This document shows, piece after piece, positions 54,865 through 63,404 of a stretch of 64,000 bases of DNA (within the stretch, counting starts at the first letter, position 1; each line of letters starts with the position of its first letter). Origin of the DNA: Butyrivibrio sp. GTDB taxonomy: Bacteria > Bacillota > Clostridia > Lachnospirales > Lachnospiraceae. Under the pieces are notes generated by a model that worked only from the letters and a program-made list of their open reading frames with translations, was not told the origin of the DNA and searched no databases. A program made the translations under genes and the position numbers. The stretch is from contig JAFXTN010000008.1 in the NCBI GenBank assembly GCA_017535785.1, positions 1 to 64,000 on the forward strand, in the 5' to 3' direction.

Positions 54865-55311
54865 ATGATAATGATCATAAAACACTTCAACGAGCTCACC
54901 ACCACCGAGCTCTATGAGATTTTAAAAACCAGATTCGAGATCTTCGTAACCGAGCAGGAGTGCCTGTATCAAGATCTTGACGATAAAGATCAAGACGCGA
55001 TCCATGTTTTTTGTATGAATGAAAAAGGACGTGTGGCAGGGTGCCTCAGAGTCTTTTGGAATGACGAGGCAGCAGGCGTTGCGCAAATAGGAAGAGTGGC
55101 GACGCTTGAGCACGGCAAGGGAATCGGCGGAGAGATTCTGCATGCCGGTGTGGAAGTTGCCAGAGACAGGCTCGGCGCGAAAAAGATAACTCTGCATGCG
55201 CAGGAGTACGCCATCGGCTATTACGCAAAAGAGGGCTTCGAAGTCGTGTCCGACATCTTCATGGAAGACGGGATCCCGCACGTGACGATGGAGCTGGCTG
55301 TTATGCTATAA
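54865..55311 (+). CDS. ElaA-like GNAT N-acetyltransferase
   Basis: A 148-residue GNAT of the ElaA subgroup: ELYEILKTRFEIFVTEQECLYQDLDDKDQDA is diagnostic, then IGRVATLEHGKGIGGEIL (acetyl-CoA loop) and GYYAKEGFEVVSDIFMEDGIPH. Seven bases after the thioesterase gene; weak own ribosome site, probably translationally coupled. Confidence 0.9.
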   Translation: MIMIIKHFNELTTTELYEILKTRFEIFVTEQECLYQDLDDKDQDAIHVFCMNEKGRVAGCLRVFWNDEAAGVAQIGRVATLEHGKGIGGEILHAGVEVARDRLGAKKITLHAQEYAIGYYAKEGFEVVSDIFMEDGIPHVTMELAVML

Positions 55312-55368
55312 TGGAGTATATAGAGAGATGCATGTGAGTGGTAGATTCGTAAATGACCCGATAAACAC

Positions 55369-55403
55369 ACCCATATCGGAAAAATAAAAAATCCGATATG
55401 GGT
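55369..55403 (+). terminator. Rho-independent terminator upstream of the MerR gene
   Basis: ACCCATATCGGA (55369-55380) and TCCGATATGGGT (55392-55403) form a perfect 12-bp stem, followed by AAAATTTTT. It separates the ElaA gene from the MerR promoter. Confidence 0.82.
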
Positions 55404-55414
55404 AAAATTTTTGC

Positions 55415-55445
55415 TTGACTACGACGTAACGTAATAGTTTACGCT
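55415..55445 (+). promoter_or_regulatory. MerR-type promoter with 19-bp spacer (intact copy)
   Basis: TTGACT (55415-55420) and TACGCT (55440-55445), 19 bp apart, with ACGTAACGT in the spacer. Nearly identical to 825-855. The regulator at 55473 should activate it on ligand binding. Confidence 0.75.
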
Positions 55446-55472
55446 TTAATTACACGTGAAGGAGGTACAGCT

Positions 55473-56201
55473 ATGAAAACAGTAAATGAGGTGAGTAAGC
55501 TGGCGGGTGTGAGTATACGCACACTGCAGTATTACGACAAGATCGGGCTTCTAAGGCCAACAGAGTATACGGAAGCCGGCTACAGGCTGTATGACGATAC
55601 GGCGCTGGAGAGATTGCACCAGATCTTGCTGTTTCGTGAGCTGGAATTTCCGCTTAAAGACATAAAGGAAATAGTAAGCAGATCTGATTTTGACAAGAAA
55701 AAGGCGCTGGATCAGCAGATTAAGCTCCTGGAACTTAAGAAGGAGCATATTGAAGATCTGCTCACCATGTGCCGCGACCTTAAAAAGAGAGGAGTGAAGA
55801 ATTTGAGTTTTACGGCATTTGATTCGAGTAAGATCGAAGAATATTCAAGAATGGCGAAAGAGCAGTGGGGCAAAACGCCCGCATATAAAGAGTTTGAGGA
55901 AAAGAGCAAGGATCGCACGAAGGAAGATGAGAAAAATCTTATGGTCGAGCTTATGAAGATCTTTGAGGAATTCGGAGCTATCAAGGATAAAGAACCTGCT
56001 TCCAAAGAGGCTCAGGCGATAGCCAAGAAGCTACAAGATTTCATAACCAAGAACATGTATACCTGCACAAAAGAGATCCTGTCGGGCCTTGGCAAGTGGT
56101 ATGTATCGGGCGGTGAAGTGACCGATAATATTGAAAAAGCCGGAGGTCCCGGCACCGCGGAGTTTGCATCCAAGGCAATAGATATTTACTGCGGTAGATA
56201 A
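55473..56201 (+). CDS. MerR family regulator with TipAS antibiotic-recognition domain
   Basis: A 242-residue regulator. Residues 1-70: winged helix (VSKLAGVSIRTLQYYDKIGLLRP); 75-120: dimerisation coiled coil; 125-242: TipAS domain (EYSRMAKEQWGKTPAYKEFEEKS, and YTCTKEILSGLGKWYV). TipAS proteins bind thiopeptide-like or other hydrophobic drugs and activate export genes. A deleted second copy is at 884. GAAGGAGG precedes the ATG. Confidence 0.93.
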   Translation: MKTVNEVSKLAGVSIRTLQYYDKIGLLRPTEYTEAGYRLYDDTALERLHQILLFRELEFPLKDIKEIVSRSDFDKKKALDQQIKLLELKKEHIEDLLTMCRDLKKRGVKNLSFTAFDSSKIEEYSRMAKEQWGKTPAYKEFEEKSKDRTKEDEKNLMVELMKIFEEFGAIKDKEPASKEAQAIAKKLQDFITKNMYTCTKEILSGLGKWYVSGGEVTDNIEKAGGPGTAEFASKAIDIYCGR

Positions 56202-56202
56202 G

Positions 56203-56255
56203 AAAACGGCATGCATATCAGCTAAAAGCTTTGATATGCATGCCGTTTATTTTTT
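56203..56255. terminator. Bidirectional terminator between MerR and lipoprotein genes
   Basis: AAACGGCATGCATATCA (56204-56220) and TGATATGCATGCCGTTT (56232-56248), perfect 17-bp arms, with TTATTTTTT on one side and AAGAAAA on the other. Confidence 0.9.
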
Positions 56256-57987
56256 ACTTGTTGAGTTTTTCCATGAAACTGTCGTAATCCAGGGTTCCTC
56301 GAATCTCTTTATATGATAAGGAATCGTATTTTTCGATCATCTTTTTGATCTCGTCTTCAGACATGTTTTTGTCGACATTATTATGGTACTCGGAAGTGAC
56401 TTCATAATCATCTGATGACGCAAGTTCCTCTTCCGAAGGGACACCGTCACCGTTGATATCATTGAAATTGTTATCCACGGACCAAACGGTTGTTTTAAGT
56501 TCACCGTCATCATTTATGGACATGTATGTGTTGTAATAGATTGCTCCGGCATGATCGGCGTTTCCGTTATAGACAACATTTTCTTTTTCGGCATAGCTGT
56601 AGCCGACGTTACCCATAGCGCCGTATGCCCACCTATCCATGACAAGGTGAGTGTGGCCATTCTTAAAGGTGTAGAGAGTAACCCAGTAACCGGAAGGTCC
56701 AAGGACCAATTCGGGGATATCATCATCATCCACATATATAAGATCAAAATCCATATCGCTACCGTTATATTTATAGATATTGGCGATCTGAGCGTATGCT
56801 TCTTTGTAGTTGTCGTATTTTCCGTCTTTGTTATCACCGAGGATCACCGATTTTATTCCGTTGATCGTAAGGTCTGTGCCCATCTCTGCCGCCTGTTTTT
56901 CTCTTATGTCGACAAAATAAGCAAAGGGTTCTTCACTGTCTGTTGTGGCCAGGAGCAAGGATAAACACTTACCATGACCTGAGTCTCCGACATAGGCAAT
57001 GTCATCCATACCGTTTGCGTCAATGTCAAAGAAACCGACAGCTTCAATGGTTTTTATATGTTGAATATCTTGAAGTTCATCAGAAAAGGATGGTACAAAG
57101 TTGTCGATAAACTTTCCGTCTTTTTCAATGATCATTTCTGCTTGGTCGGGTTTTTCCTGATAGGTTACAAAATGTACCGGGGAGTCATACTGAGCAAGAT
57201 CCACATCAAAGGTCTGCTCCGGAACACAGTGATCGTCCCACTGAATCTCGTTGGATTCAAAGACAAGGTCATTACCCGACTTGGTGAATTTTACGATCCT
57301 GTCGGCGTAAATTCCGTAATATGCATCAGAATTCAGTTCAGTACTTTTTTCAGGACTGACTTTAAGACGAACTGTATATTCATCACCGGATTTTTTTCCG
57401 GATATGCATTCATAGCCTACATAGCGATGTTCATGATCCCATATTACTTTGTAAAAAGAATCGAACTTTTCAAAATACTCCCAAGAAAGATCTTCGGTAG
57501 CAGGCATGAGATCCTTGCCTGTATGTCTCTTGATAAAATCAGCAAGATCGGTTTTCTTTATAACATTAAGTTCACTGTATTCAATGAGTGGATCATAACC
57601 CATGGCTGTAAGAACGTCATTCGCTTCATCTTTGCCGCAGTCCTGCGAACTGATCCCGGCGCCGAGCTTCAGAACCTTCTCCCAATCTATCTCTTCGGGA
57701 GAATTAAAACCATCTTCCAAGAATCCGTTATATTCCATTGTGTTAAAAAGATCTGTGAACTCAGAAAGTTCATCGGCAGAAAGCTCTTCGCCGGGTTCGC
57801 TGCTTTCGGCATCTTTTTTGTCCGAGTCGTCATCGGAAGCTTCGCCCTGCGCGCCGTCTTCGCTCTGCGCATTGATGCTACCGTTAGCAGATTCGGCGTT
57901 TGAACTGCTATCGGAAAGTTCAAACGAGCTACAGCCTGACATAATAAGCGTTGCCGCTATAATTGGTAAAAGATATTTTGTTTTCAT
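56254..57987 (-). CDS. Lipoprotein with EF-hand/FG-GAP-like repeats
   Basis: A 577-residue exported lipoprotein: signal MKTKYLLPIIAATLIMSGC with lipobox MSGC, then a Ser/Glu/Asp-rich linker, and a large domain with calcium-loop-like segments (FDIDANGMDDIAY, YVDDDDIPELVL, DINGDGVPSEEEL) as found in FG-GAP/VCBS-type repeats. Function unknown; surface binding likely. I chose ATG 57987 with AGGAGGGG in front. The 5' region and signal match the lipoprotein at 63326, though mature parts differ. Confidence 0.8.
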   Translation of the reverse strand: MKTKYLLPIIAATLIMSGCSSFELSDSSSNAESANGSINAQSEDGAQGEASDDDSDKKDAESSEPGEELSADELSEFTDLFNTMEYNGFLEDGFNSPEEIDWEKVLKLGAGISSQDCGKDEANDVLTAMGYDPLIEYSELNVIKKTDLADFIKRHTGKDLMPATEDLSWEYFEKFDSFYKVIWDHEHRYVGYECISGKKSGDEYTVRLKVSPEKSTELNSDAYYGIYADRIVKFTKSGNDLVFESNEIQWDDHCVPEQTFDVDLAQYDSPVHFVTYQEKPDQAEMIIEKDGKFIDNFVPSFSDELQDIQHIKTIEAVGFFDIDANGMDDIAYVGDSGHGKCLSLLLATTDSEEPFAYFVDIREKQAAEMGTDLTINGIKSVILGDNKDGKYDNYKEAYAQIANIYKYNGSDMDFDLIYVDDDDIPELVLGPSGYWVTLYTFKNGHTHLVMDRWAYGAMGNVGYSYAEKENVVYNGNADHAGAIYYNTYMSINDDGELKTTVWSVDNNFNDINGDGVPSEEELASSDDYEVTSEYHNNVDKNMSEDEIKKMIEKYDSLSYKEIRGTLDYDSFMEKLNK

Positions 57988-58031
57988 AATAGCCCCTCCT
58001 ATAAGCGTTAACAACATAATAGCATATAAGA

Positions 58032-58469
58032 GTGAAAGTTCAATGGAAAATATGCGGTTTTAGATTGAAACGCATTCGGAGAAATGTTAAAATTATTACT
58101 ACATTGTTACATGCTCACATTGGTTCAAAAAGAGAAATTGATATAGTAAAAGGGCATCATGAAGCTGAAGTTGGACTAGATCTTGAAAGAAGAGGCTTAT
58201 TAGAAAATATAAAGAGAGATCCCACAGGAGCAGCGGAGTTTATAGAAGAAAATGGAACGAAATGGGATGTAAAGAGTTTTAATTCTAATTATCCGGTTAA
58301 GAAAGGCGGATTTGAATTAAATAGAGTAATGCGTACGATAAACAAATCACTGGAAAAACAGGAAAATGTCATTGTAGATACTCTAAATATGTCACAAGAA
58401 CATATAACCGAATTGAAGGCAGCTGTTAAAGCGAATGGAATAGATGATAAAGTGATTTTTTGGCCATAG
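58032..58469 (+). CDS. Orphan polymorphic-toxin-like C-terminal nuclease domain
   Basis: Frame of 145 codons, GTG start, no ribosome site. Residues about 42-145 read as a toxin module of the restriction-endonuclease-like type: HHEAEVGLDLERRG (candidate catalytic Glu), PTGAAEFIEENGTKWDVKSF (D-x-K core), then NVIVDTLNMSQEHITELKAAVKANGI. Such modules normally end giant CdiA, RHS or LXG proteins; no delivery part lies upstream. AT-rich codon use differs from neighbours, which suggests transfer. Tightly coupled to the pentapeptide gene. Could be a silent cassette. Confidence 0.5.
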   Translation: MKVQWKICGFRLKRIRRNVKIITTLLHAHIGSKREIDIVKGHHEAEVGLDLERRGLLENIKRDPTGAAEFIEENGTKWDVKSFNSNYPVKKGGFELNRVMRTINKSLEKQENVIVDTLNMSQEHITELKAAVKANGIDDKVIFWP

Positions 58470-58480
58470 GAGGGATTGGC

Positions 58481-59014
58481 ATGGAACTTAAAGAGAACCT
58501 TGAAAGATACACTAGATATGCTAATGGAGATATTAGTTGCAAATGTAATCTTGAAGTTCAGGATGAAATAATAAATGACTTAGACTTTTCTGCTTATGAT
58601 CTGAATAATAGTTATTTTGGAGGAGTGACGTTTAATAATTGCGATTTTTCTAGTGTGTATCTAAGCGGATCTAATTTTGGTGGAAGTATTTTTAATAAGT
58701 GTGTGTTTAGAGATAACCGTCTTGTAAAAGCAGATTGGGACGATACGGTTTTTGCTGATACAAGATTTACAGGACTAATTGCGTTCAGAACAACTTTTCT
58801 TTATGGCAATTATTCAAATACAACATTTAAATCATGTAAATTCACAAGGGCAGTATTTGATTGTTCGAATTTTGAAAATATTATCTTTGAGAATTGTATG
58901 ATTGATGAAAGTTCTTTTGATGATTGCATATTTAAAAACGTAACTTTTTTGGGGTGTAACTTTCACGGTACATCGTTAGAGAATATTGAAGGAGTTATTG
59001 TGCAAAGTTATTAA
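58481..59014 (+). CDS. Pentapeptide-repeat protein, candidate immunity protein
   Basis: A 177-residue protein whose residues about 35-170 follow the A(D/N)LXX-type repeat with Phe/Leu at the centre (FNNCDFSSVYLSGSNFGGSIFNKCVF), forming a right-handed square helix. AGGAGGG overlaps the toxin-like gene's stop codon, six bases before ATG 58481, so the two are coupled. Position right after an orphan toxin domain suggests immunity; this is inference from context. AT-rich like its partner. Confidence 0.75.
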   Translation: MELKENLERYTRYANGDISCKCNLEVQDEIINDLDFSAYDLNNSYFGGVTFNNCDFSSVYLSGSNFGGSIFNKCVFRDNRLVKADWDDTVFADTRFTGLIAFRTTFLYGNYSNTTFKSCKFTRAVFDCSNFENIIFENCMIDESSFDDCIFKNVTFLGCNFHGTSLENIEGVIVQSY

Positions 59015-59056
59015 AGAGCTATGTCAATAGTGTAATTAAAAAGGGAGAGCAATAAA

Positions 59057-59239
59057 ATGGTAGAAAAAATGTATGAGCTTGCGGGTTATTCCGTAGTGAG
59101 CTTTTTGATCATGTACACGGTCGTTTATTTTGTGATTAAGCACATGGAGAAAAACGGGAAGCCAATCAAATATAAAATGCTATGGAACATACTTATTCCA
59201 CTGGCATGGGTAATTGTCAGAGTGGTCACATATAAGTGA
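59057..59239 (+). CDS. Small two-helix membrane protein
   Basis: A 60-residue protein with two membrane helices (about residues 10-28 and 42-57) and a basic loop HMEKNGKPIKYK between. AAAGGGAGAG precedes the ATG. No family recognised; may belong to the toxin-like cassette. Confidence 0.55.
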   Translation: MVEKMYELAGYSVVSFLIMYTVVYFVIKHMEKNGKPIKYKMLWNILIPLAWVIVRVVTYK

Positions 59240-59255
59240 GGCATTATTGCAATTA

Positions 59256-59413
59256 TTATCTGTGAAAAAACTGTTCAAGAGGCCGGATTTTTTCCAAAAA
59301 TCCCAGATAAAACCATCAATATCCTGTCTTTTATCTGGAATCGCTTCGGATAACAAGAAGAAAAAAGCAAAAAAACACAGATAAAAACATGTATATAGGA
59401 ATCATTTATCTGT
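59256..59413. repeat. Five TTATCTG/CAGATAA repeats forming two hairpins
   Basis: The 257-bp gap before 59497 carries TTATCTG at 59256, 59331 and 59406 and its complement at 59304 and 59378. CCAGATAAAA/TTTTATCTGG (59303-59312, 59329-59338) and ACAGATAAA/TTTATCTGT (59377-59385, 59405-59413) are perfect stems. Role unknown; repeated protein-binding sites or tandem RNA hairpins are possible. Confidence 0.6.
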
Positions 59414-59496
59414 ATATAGTAATATTCTCTTGCCGTTAACTGCGATATAATCTTCTTAGTACGCCAATCGTAAACCGAAGCTACGGGGGGACAATA

Positions 59497-60117
59497 ATGA
59501 AAACCAGGGCAGAAGCCTTAAAATACGGATTATCTTTCGACGGCGCATATCAGGATGCGCCCTTTCACGACAACAACTGGCAGCTTGTGCGATATAAAGG
59601 CAACAAGAAAGCCTTCCTCTGGACGTATGAAAGAGACGGATTTATCAACCTTAACGTCAAAGTCGATCCCGAGAAAGCCTACTTCTGGCGCAAGATATAC
59701 AAGTCAGTCATTCCCGGATATCATCAGAATAAAGAACATTGGAACACCATAATCCTCGACGGGAGCATTCCCGACAAGGATGTAAAGACCATGATCGCAG
59801 AGAGCTACGATCTTATATCAGACAGCCCGAGCAAAAGAATCTACGAAGCCGTAAAGCGCATTCCAAAGGGGAAGGTTGCGACCTACGGTCAGGTTGCCGA
59901 GATGGCGGGCGATAAGAAGATGGCTAGAGCTGTCGGCAACGCGCTTCACAAGAATCCGGAGCCCGGCAAGATACCGTGCCACCGCGTGGTCAATTCCAAA
60001 GGCGAGCTCGCCGGTGAATTCGCTTTCGGAGGCGCCTGGAAGCAAGGAGAGATCCTGCAGTCGGAGGGAGTAGAAGTTATAAACGGTCGCGTAGACCTAG
60101 ATAAGTATAGAATGTGA
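59497..60117 (+). CDS. YjbR (MmcQ) domain fused to an MGMT-type DNA-binding domain
   Basis: A 206-residue fusion. Residues 1-108 match the YjbR/CyaY-like fold (FDGAYQDAPFHDNNWQLVRY, PGYHQNKEHWNTIIL). Residues 115-206 match the 6-O-methylguanine-DNA methyltransferase active domain: RIPKGKVATYGQVAEMAG and the acceptor-Cys motif IPCHRVVNSKGEL. Cys in PCHRV is present, so alkyl transfer may be active. Fusion of this kind is known in Firmicutes. Confidence 0.88.
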   Translation: MKTRAEALKYGLSFDGAYQDAPFHDNNWQLVRYKGNKKAFLWTYERDGFINLNVKVDPEKAYFWRKIYKSVIPGYHQNKEHWNTIILDGSIPDKDVKTMIAESYDLISDSPSKRIYEAVKRIPKGKVATYGQVAEMAGDKKMARAVGNALHKNPEPGKIPCHRVVNSKGELAGEFAFGGAWKQGEILQSEGVEVINGRVDLDKYRM

Positions 60118-60151
60118 AAAAGATATAATTTTATGAGAGAGGGAGAAAATT

Positions 60152-60643
60152 ATGAAAACACTGATCGTTTACTACTCAATGGGAGGGAACACTGAGTACG
60201 TCGCAGAAAAGCTTAAGGCTAACATCGAAGATGCTGAAACACTGCGCCTTGTTCCGCAAAAAGCTTACAAAGATAAAGGCTTTGCCAAGTTTGTTTGGGG
60301 AGGAAAAAGCGCGATAATGGCGGAAAAGCCTGAGCTCGAAGAGTATAAGGTCGATCTTTCGCAGTATGACCGTATCATCTTCGGCTTTCCTGTGTGGGCG
60401 GGCACATTCACGCCACCCATCCGCACATTTATTGCCGACAATAAAGCTTCGCTCGAGGGCAAAAGATTCTGTGCTTATGCCTGCATGGCCGGAAAAGGCG
60501 GGGTAAAAGCGATCGAGAAGCTTGCAAAGGCACTTAAGATCAAGGGCTTTGAAGCAACCTCGATATTCATAGATCCAAAAGACAGCCCGAGCGCGGAAAA
60601 AGAGGCACAGATAAATGGCCTTATCGTGGCGCTGAATCAATAA
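60152..60643 (+). CDS. Flavodoxin-like NAD(P)H-dependent FMN protein
   Basis: A 163-residue flavodoxin-fold protein: YYSMGGNTEYVAEKL (FMN phosphate loop, residues 7-21), IIFGFPVWAGTFTPPIRTFI and CAYACMAGKGGVKAIEKL. This is the flavodoxin/WrbA-like group seen in anaerobes. No iron-box-like site lies upstream, unlike the one at 45247. AGAGAGGGAG precedes the ATG. Confidence 0.85.
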   Translation: MKTLIVYYSMGGNTEYVAEKLKANIEDAETLRLVPQKAYKDKGFAKFVWGGKSAIMAEKPELEEYKVDLSQYDRIIFGFPVWAGTFTPPIRTFIADNKASLEGKRFCAYACMAGKGGVKAIEKLAKALKIKGFEATSIFIDPKDSPSAEKEAQINGLIVALNQ

Positions 60644-60657
60644 GATCATCAATAAAA

Positions 60658-60690
60658 AAGGGGCCTGCAGCTTGATCGGCAGACCCCTTA
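60658..60690 (-). terminator. Terminator of the diguanylate cyclase gene
   Basis: AAGGGG-CTGC and GCAG-CCCCTT pair with one mismatch. On the minus strand the stem is followed by a TTTTTT run (the AATAAAAAAGG on the plus strand), 3 bp after the gene ends. Confidence 0.8.
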
Positions 60691-60692
60691 TC

Positions 60693-62099
60693 TTATCTAT
60701 TCCTTCTTTCAAGTTCCGGATGTTCCTCATAGAACTTATCTTTATCCTTGTACATCTCTTCATCAGCGATCCTTAGACAATCGCGTATAGTCAGATCCGA
60801 ATCATTAAATATATAACCGACGGACATGCTTATGTTATCCGGATCGCTTGTTCTTTCTTTTAATTCACTGATCTTTTCAGAGAACGCTTCCTTGTCGCAG
60901 CCCTTAACGACGATCATGAACTCGTCACCGCCCGCACGGTAGATGTCCTGATCCAGGAACACCTCCTGAAGGACCAGAGCAGCTTTTTTGATCAAAAGAT
61001 CTCCTGCCTGATGACCGCTCTCGTCGTTGACCTTCTTAAGCCCGTTGATATCCGCAAATACAACGCCGTATGGCCTTGGAATGACGGCTTTTCTGGAAAC
61101 AACGTCAAGGACCATGCTGTTCATCGCATTCGAATTATATACACCCGAAAGAATATCCGTGTAGCTTATATGCTCAAGCTTTTTTAGCATAGTATAGCTT
61201 GCAAGTTCCGAAGAGATAAAGAACGTGGTAAACTCCAAAGTTTCTTTTATAACGGAATAATTGTCCGTATCAAAATTCGTCGCCCATATGAATCCCAAAA
61301 GCTGCAGATTATGACGAAGTGGGAAGACGATGATGCTCTTTACTCCTGATTCGACAAGCGTCTGATACCATGGATAATTTACTTCTTTTATATACTCAAA
61401 ATCCTTTTCGGTTCTGATAATGATACTGTCTCTTTCACCTATGGTATCAAGCCAAGACATAGTGATATCGTATTGGTTCGGATAGTCTGTCAAAGGCTTG
61501 ATCGTACTGCCTTTTGCACTGCTGGATGCAAGGAGCGTTGATGTGCCTTCGCCCTGATTGACAAGCAAAAGAGAACATTTCTCAGCATTACACTGCACAC
61601 GAATATCCTGGATGACTTCGTTTATCGTCTCTTCGAAATTATTAGTTCCGCGAAGCTTGATACATGTCTTAAGGACATCGTTTGATATCGTCATAGAACT
61701 TAATGTAGCTGTATTGATATCATCGACCGGAAGCTTTTCATTCATAAAAACACAGTAGCAAAGCCCATCTTCTTCGTAATCTACAGGCAAAAACAGCAGA
61801 TTAAACCAAAGATCTGCGACATTGAGATTAAGGTATGTGTGGATCGTCTTTTTGAGAACGGCACTCTGATAGCACCTGGCTTCAAAATCCGCTGCCTTTG
61901 GAAGATACTTGTCGTAAAGGTGGTTCTTACGAAACTTACCGATGACGGTACCCGGCTTAACTGCAAAAAGAGGGTACTCAACAAATTCGACAAACGACTT
62001 GTTGCCCGCAACTATCCTGATCTCGCCGCCTTCCTTCTTCTCGACGGAAAGAACACATGCCATTGTTTTGAAACCATCAACAAAATTTTGTAAATCCAT
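60693..62099 (-). CDS. GAF-GGDEF diguanylate cyclase
   Basis: A 468-residue soluble protein: an N-terminal PAS-like region (1-140), a GAF region (about 155-305, FEETINEVIQDIRVQCNAEKCSLLLVN), and a GGDEF domain at about 310-465 with intact RAGGDEFMIVV active site, GVVFADINGLKKVND metal site. The RxxD inhibitory site before GGDEF is absent. It makes cyclic di-GMP from GTP. Start ATG 62099 (MDLQNF) has GGGGGCTTG before it. Confidence 0.9.
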   Translation of the reverse strand: MDLQNFVDGFKTMACVLSVEKKEGGEIRIVAGNKSFVEFVEYPLFAVKPGTVIGKFRKNHLYDKYLPKAADFEARCYQSAVLKKTIHTYLNLNVADLWFNLLFLPVDYEEDGLCYCVFMNEKLPVDDINTATLSSMTISNDVLKTCIKLRGTNNFEETINEVIQDIRVQCNAEKCSLLLVNQGEGTSTLLASSSAKGSTIKPLTDYPNQYDITMSWLDTIGERDSIIIRTEKDFEYIKEVNYPWYQTLVESGVKSIIVFPLRHNLQLLGFIWATNFDTDNYSVIKETLEFTTFFISSELASYTMLKKLEHISYTDILSGVYNSNAMNSMVLDVVSRKAVIPRPYGVVFADINGLKKVNDESGHQAGDLLIKKAALVLQEVFLDQDIYRAGGDEFMIVVKGCDKEAFSEKISELKERTSDPDNISMSVGYIFNDSDLTIRDCLRIADEEMYKDKDKFYEEHPELERRNR

Positions 62100-62258
62100 C
62101 TCAAGCCCCCATTGGCAAATGCATGGTGAATAAACTTCCGGATAATAAATATTATATACCACGATATACAATATTGCGTATGTATTAACTCGATTTTATG
62201 ATTTTTGCATGAAAATTTAGAATATGTTTATAGCATTGAGGTTTTCTTTTTCCTTGGA

Positions 62259-63326
62259 TTATTCTCCAAACTTATAGACTTCATCACTTAAACCGATCTC
62301 TTTTCTCTTGGCTGCGAGCATATCGTCAATTTCTTTTCCGGAAACGACGTTAAGACCTTTTTCTTTGACAAGGATGTCCCTTGCGGCATTAAATGGGTTG
62401 CTTGAGTTATTCGGGGCGTCTTCGATATCATTGTAATCCGAATCCATCATATAAATCTGATAGTAAGTATTTTCTTCTTTTCGATTCTCATCAAGATCAT
62501 ATCTTACGACAGTCATAAGGTCTGCACCGTCAATAGTATATTCGTTGCCGTCTCCGTTAAATTCAAATGAAAGCTTGTTGTTATTGTCACGCTCTCCGTA
62601 GAGTTCTTCCCAATATGCATGCCAGAAGTGATATTCACCCGAAGCATCTATGTAGCCTTCTTCGCCTCCGTGTGAACTTGCTCCGCCTGAGCCTGTAGAA
62701 GATGTCATGCCGTTAAATCCCACAAAAACTGAATTTCTATCCCATGAATCGGCTATGTAACACACTTTTAATGAGCCGCCGACGTTTTTGATGACGATAG
62801 AAGGATGAAACTCGCTTTCTATATCCGGATGTACGATCATTTCGATCTTCCCGTCCAAGCCGCAATCTATGTAATCAGCACTAACTCCTTTTAAAGTGAC
62901 TTCAGAGTCGGACGAAACGCCTGTTGTGAGATCCGATACCATTTCCTCCAATGTATAGCTTTTTCCGTCTTCCAAAGCTGTTGAAAATTCCAGATATTCG
63001 CATTTGTCATTTTTGCTTATGTAGGTTGCTTTTGCAGTGCCCTCCAAAAATGAATCGTAAAGAGCTGCGGAATCATCATCGATCTTAACTTCGTTTCGTT
63101 CTTTTGGATTGTTTTGGTATCCGCTTCCGCTTGAGGCCTCGGAAACAGAGGCACTATCGGAAACGGCCTCGGTAGAAGCATCCGCTGCTGTATTTTCACT
63201 CTCGGCGGCAGATGCTACGGAAGCTATGCTTGAATCTTGTGAAGGCGCAACCGATGAGACCTCTTGTTTGCACCCTGAAAGAACCAGCATAAGAGCCGGT
63301 ATGGTCAAAAGATATTTTGTTTTCAT
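62259..63326 (-). CDS. Lipoprotein of unknown function
   Basis: A 355-residue lipoprotein: MKTKYLLTIPALMLVLSGC, lipobox LSGC (Cys at 19), a Ser/Ala/Glu linker to about 75, then a beta-rich domain ending in EIDDMLAAKRKEIGLS. I do not recognise the mature domain. ATG 63326 with GGAGG. Signal and 5' leader match the lipoprotein at 57987, which indicates a shared origin or shared control. Confidence 0.8.
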   Translation of the reverse strand: MKTKYLLTIPALMLVLSGCKQEVSSVAPSQDSSIASVASAAESENTAADASTEAVSDSASVSEASSGSGYQNNPKERNEVKIDDDSAALYDSFLEGTAKATYISKNDKCEYLEFSTALEDGKSYTLEEMVSDLTTGVSSDSEVTLKGVSADYIDCGLDGKIEMIVHPDIESEFHPSIVIKNVGGSLKVCYIADSWDRNSVFVGFNGMTSSTGSGGASSHGGEEGYIDASGEYHFWHAYWEELYGERDNNNKLSFEFNGDGNEYTIDGADLMTVVRYDLDENRKEENTYYQIYMMDSDYNDIEDAPNNSSNPFNAARDILVKEKGLNVVSGKEIDDMLAAKRKEIGLSDEVYKFGE

Positions 63327-63404
63327 TATCATTTCCTCCAATAAGCGTTTTGTATATGATAACATATTATTATGTTCAAAAAAGACTTCAGGGAGAGCGC
63401 ATAA

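Noticed and set aside
57058-57903. 281-codon plus-strand frame opposite the 56254-57987 lipoprotein
   Set aside because: The minus-strand product has a signal peptide, lipobox and ribosome site; the plus frame lacks all of these and shows no family features.
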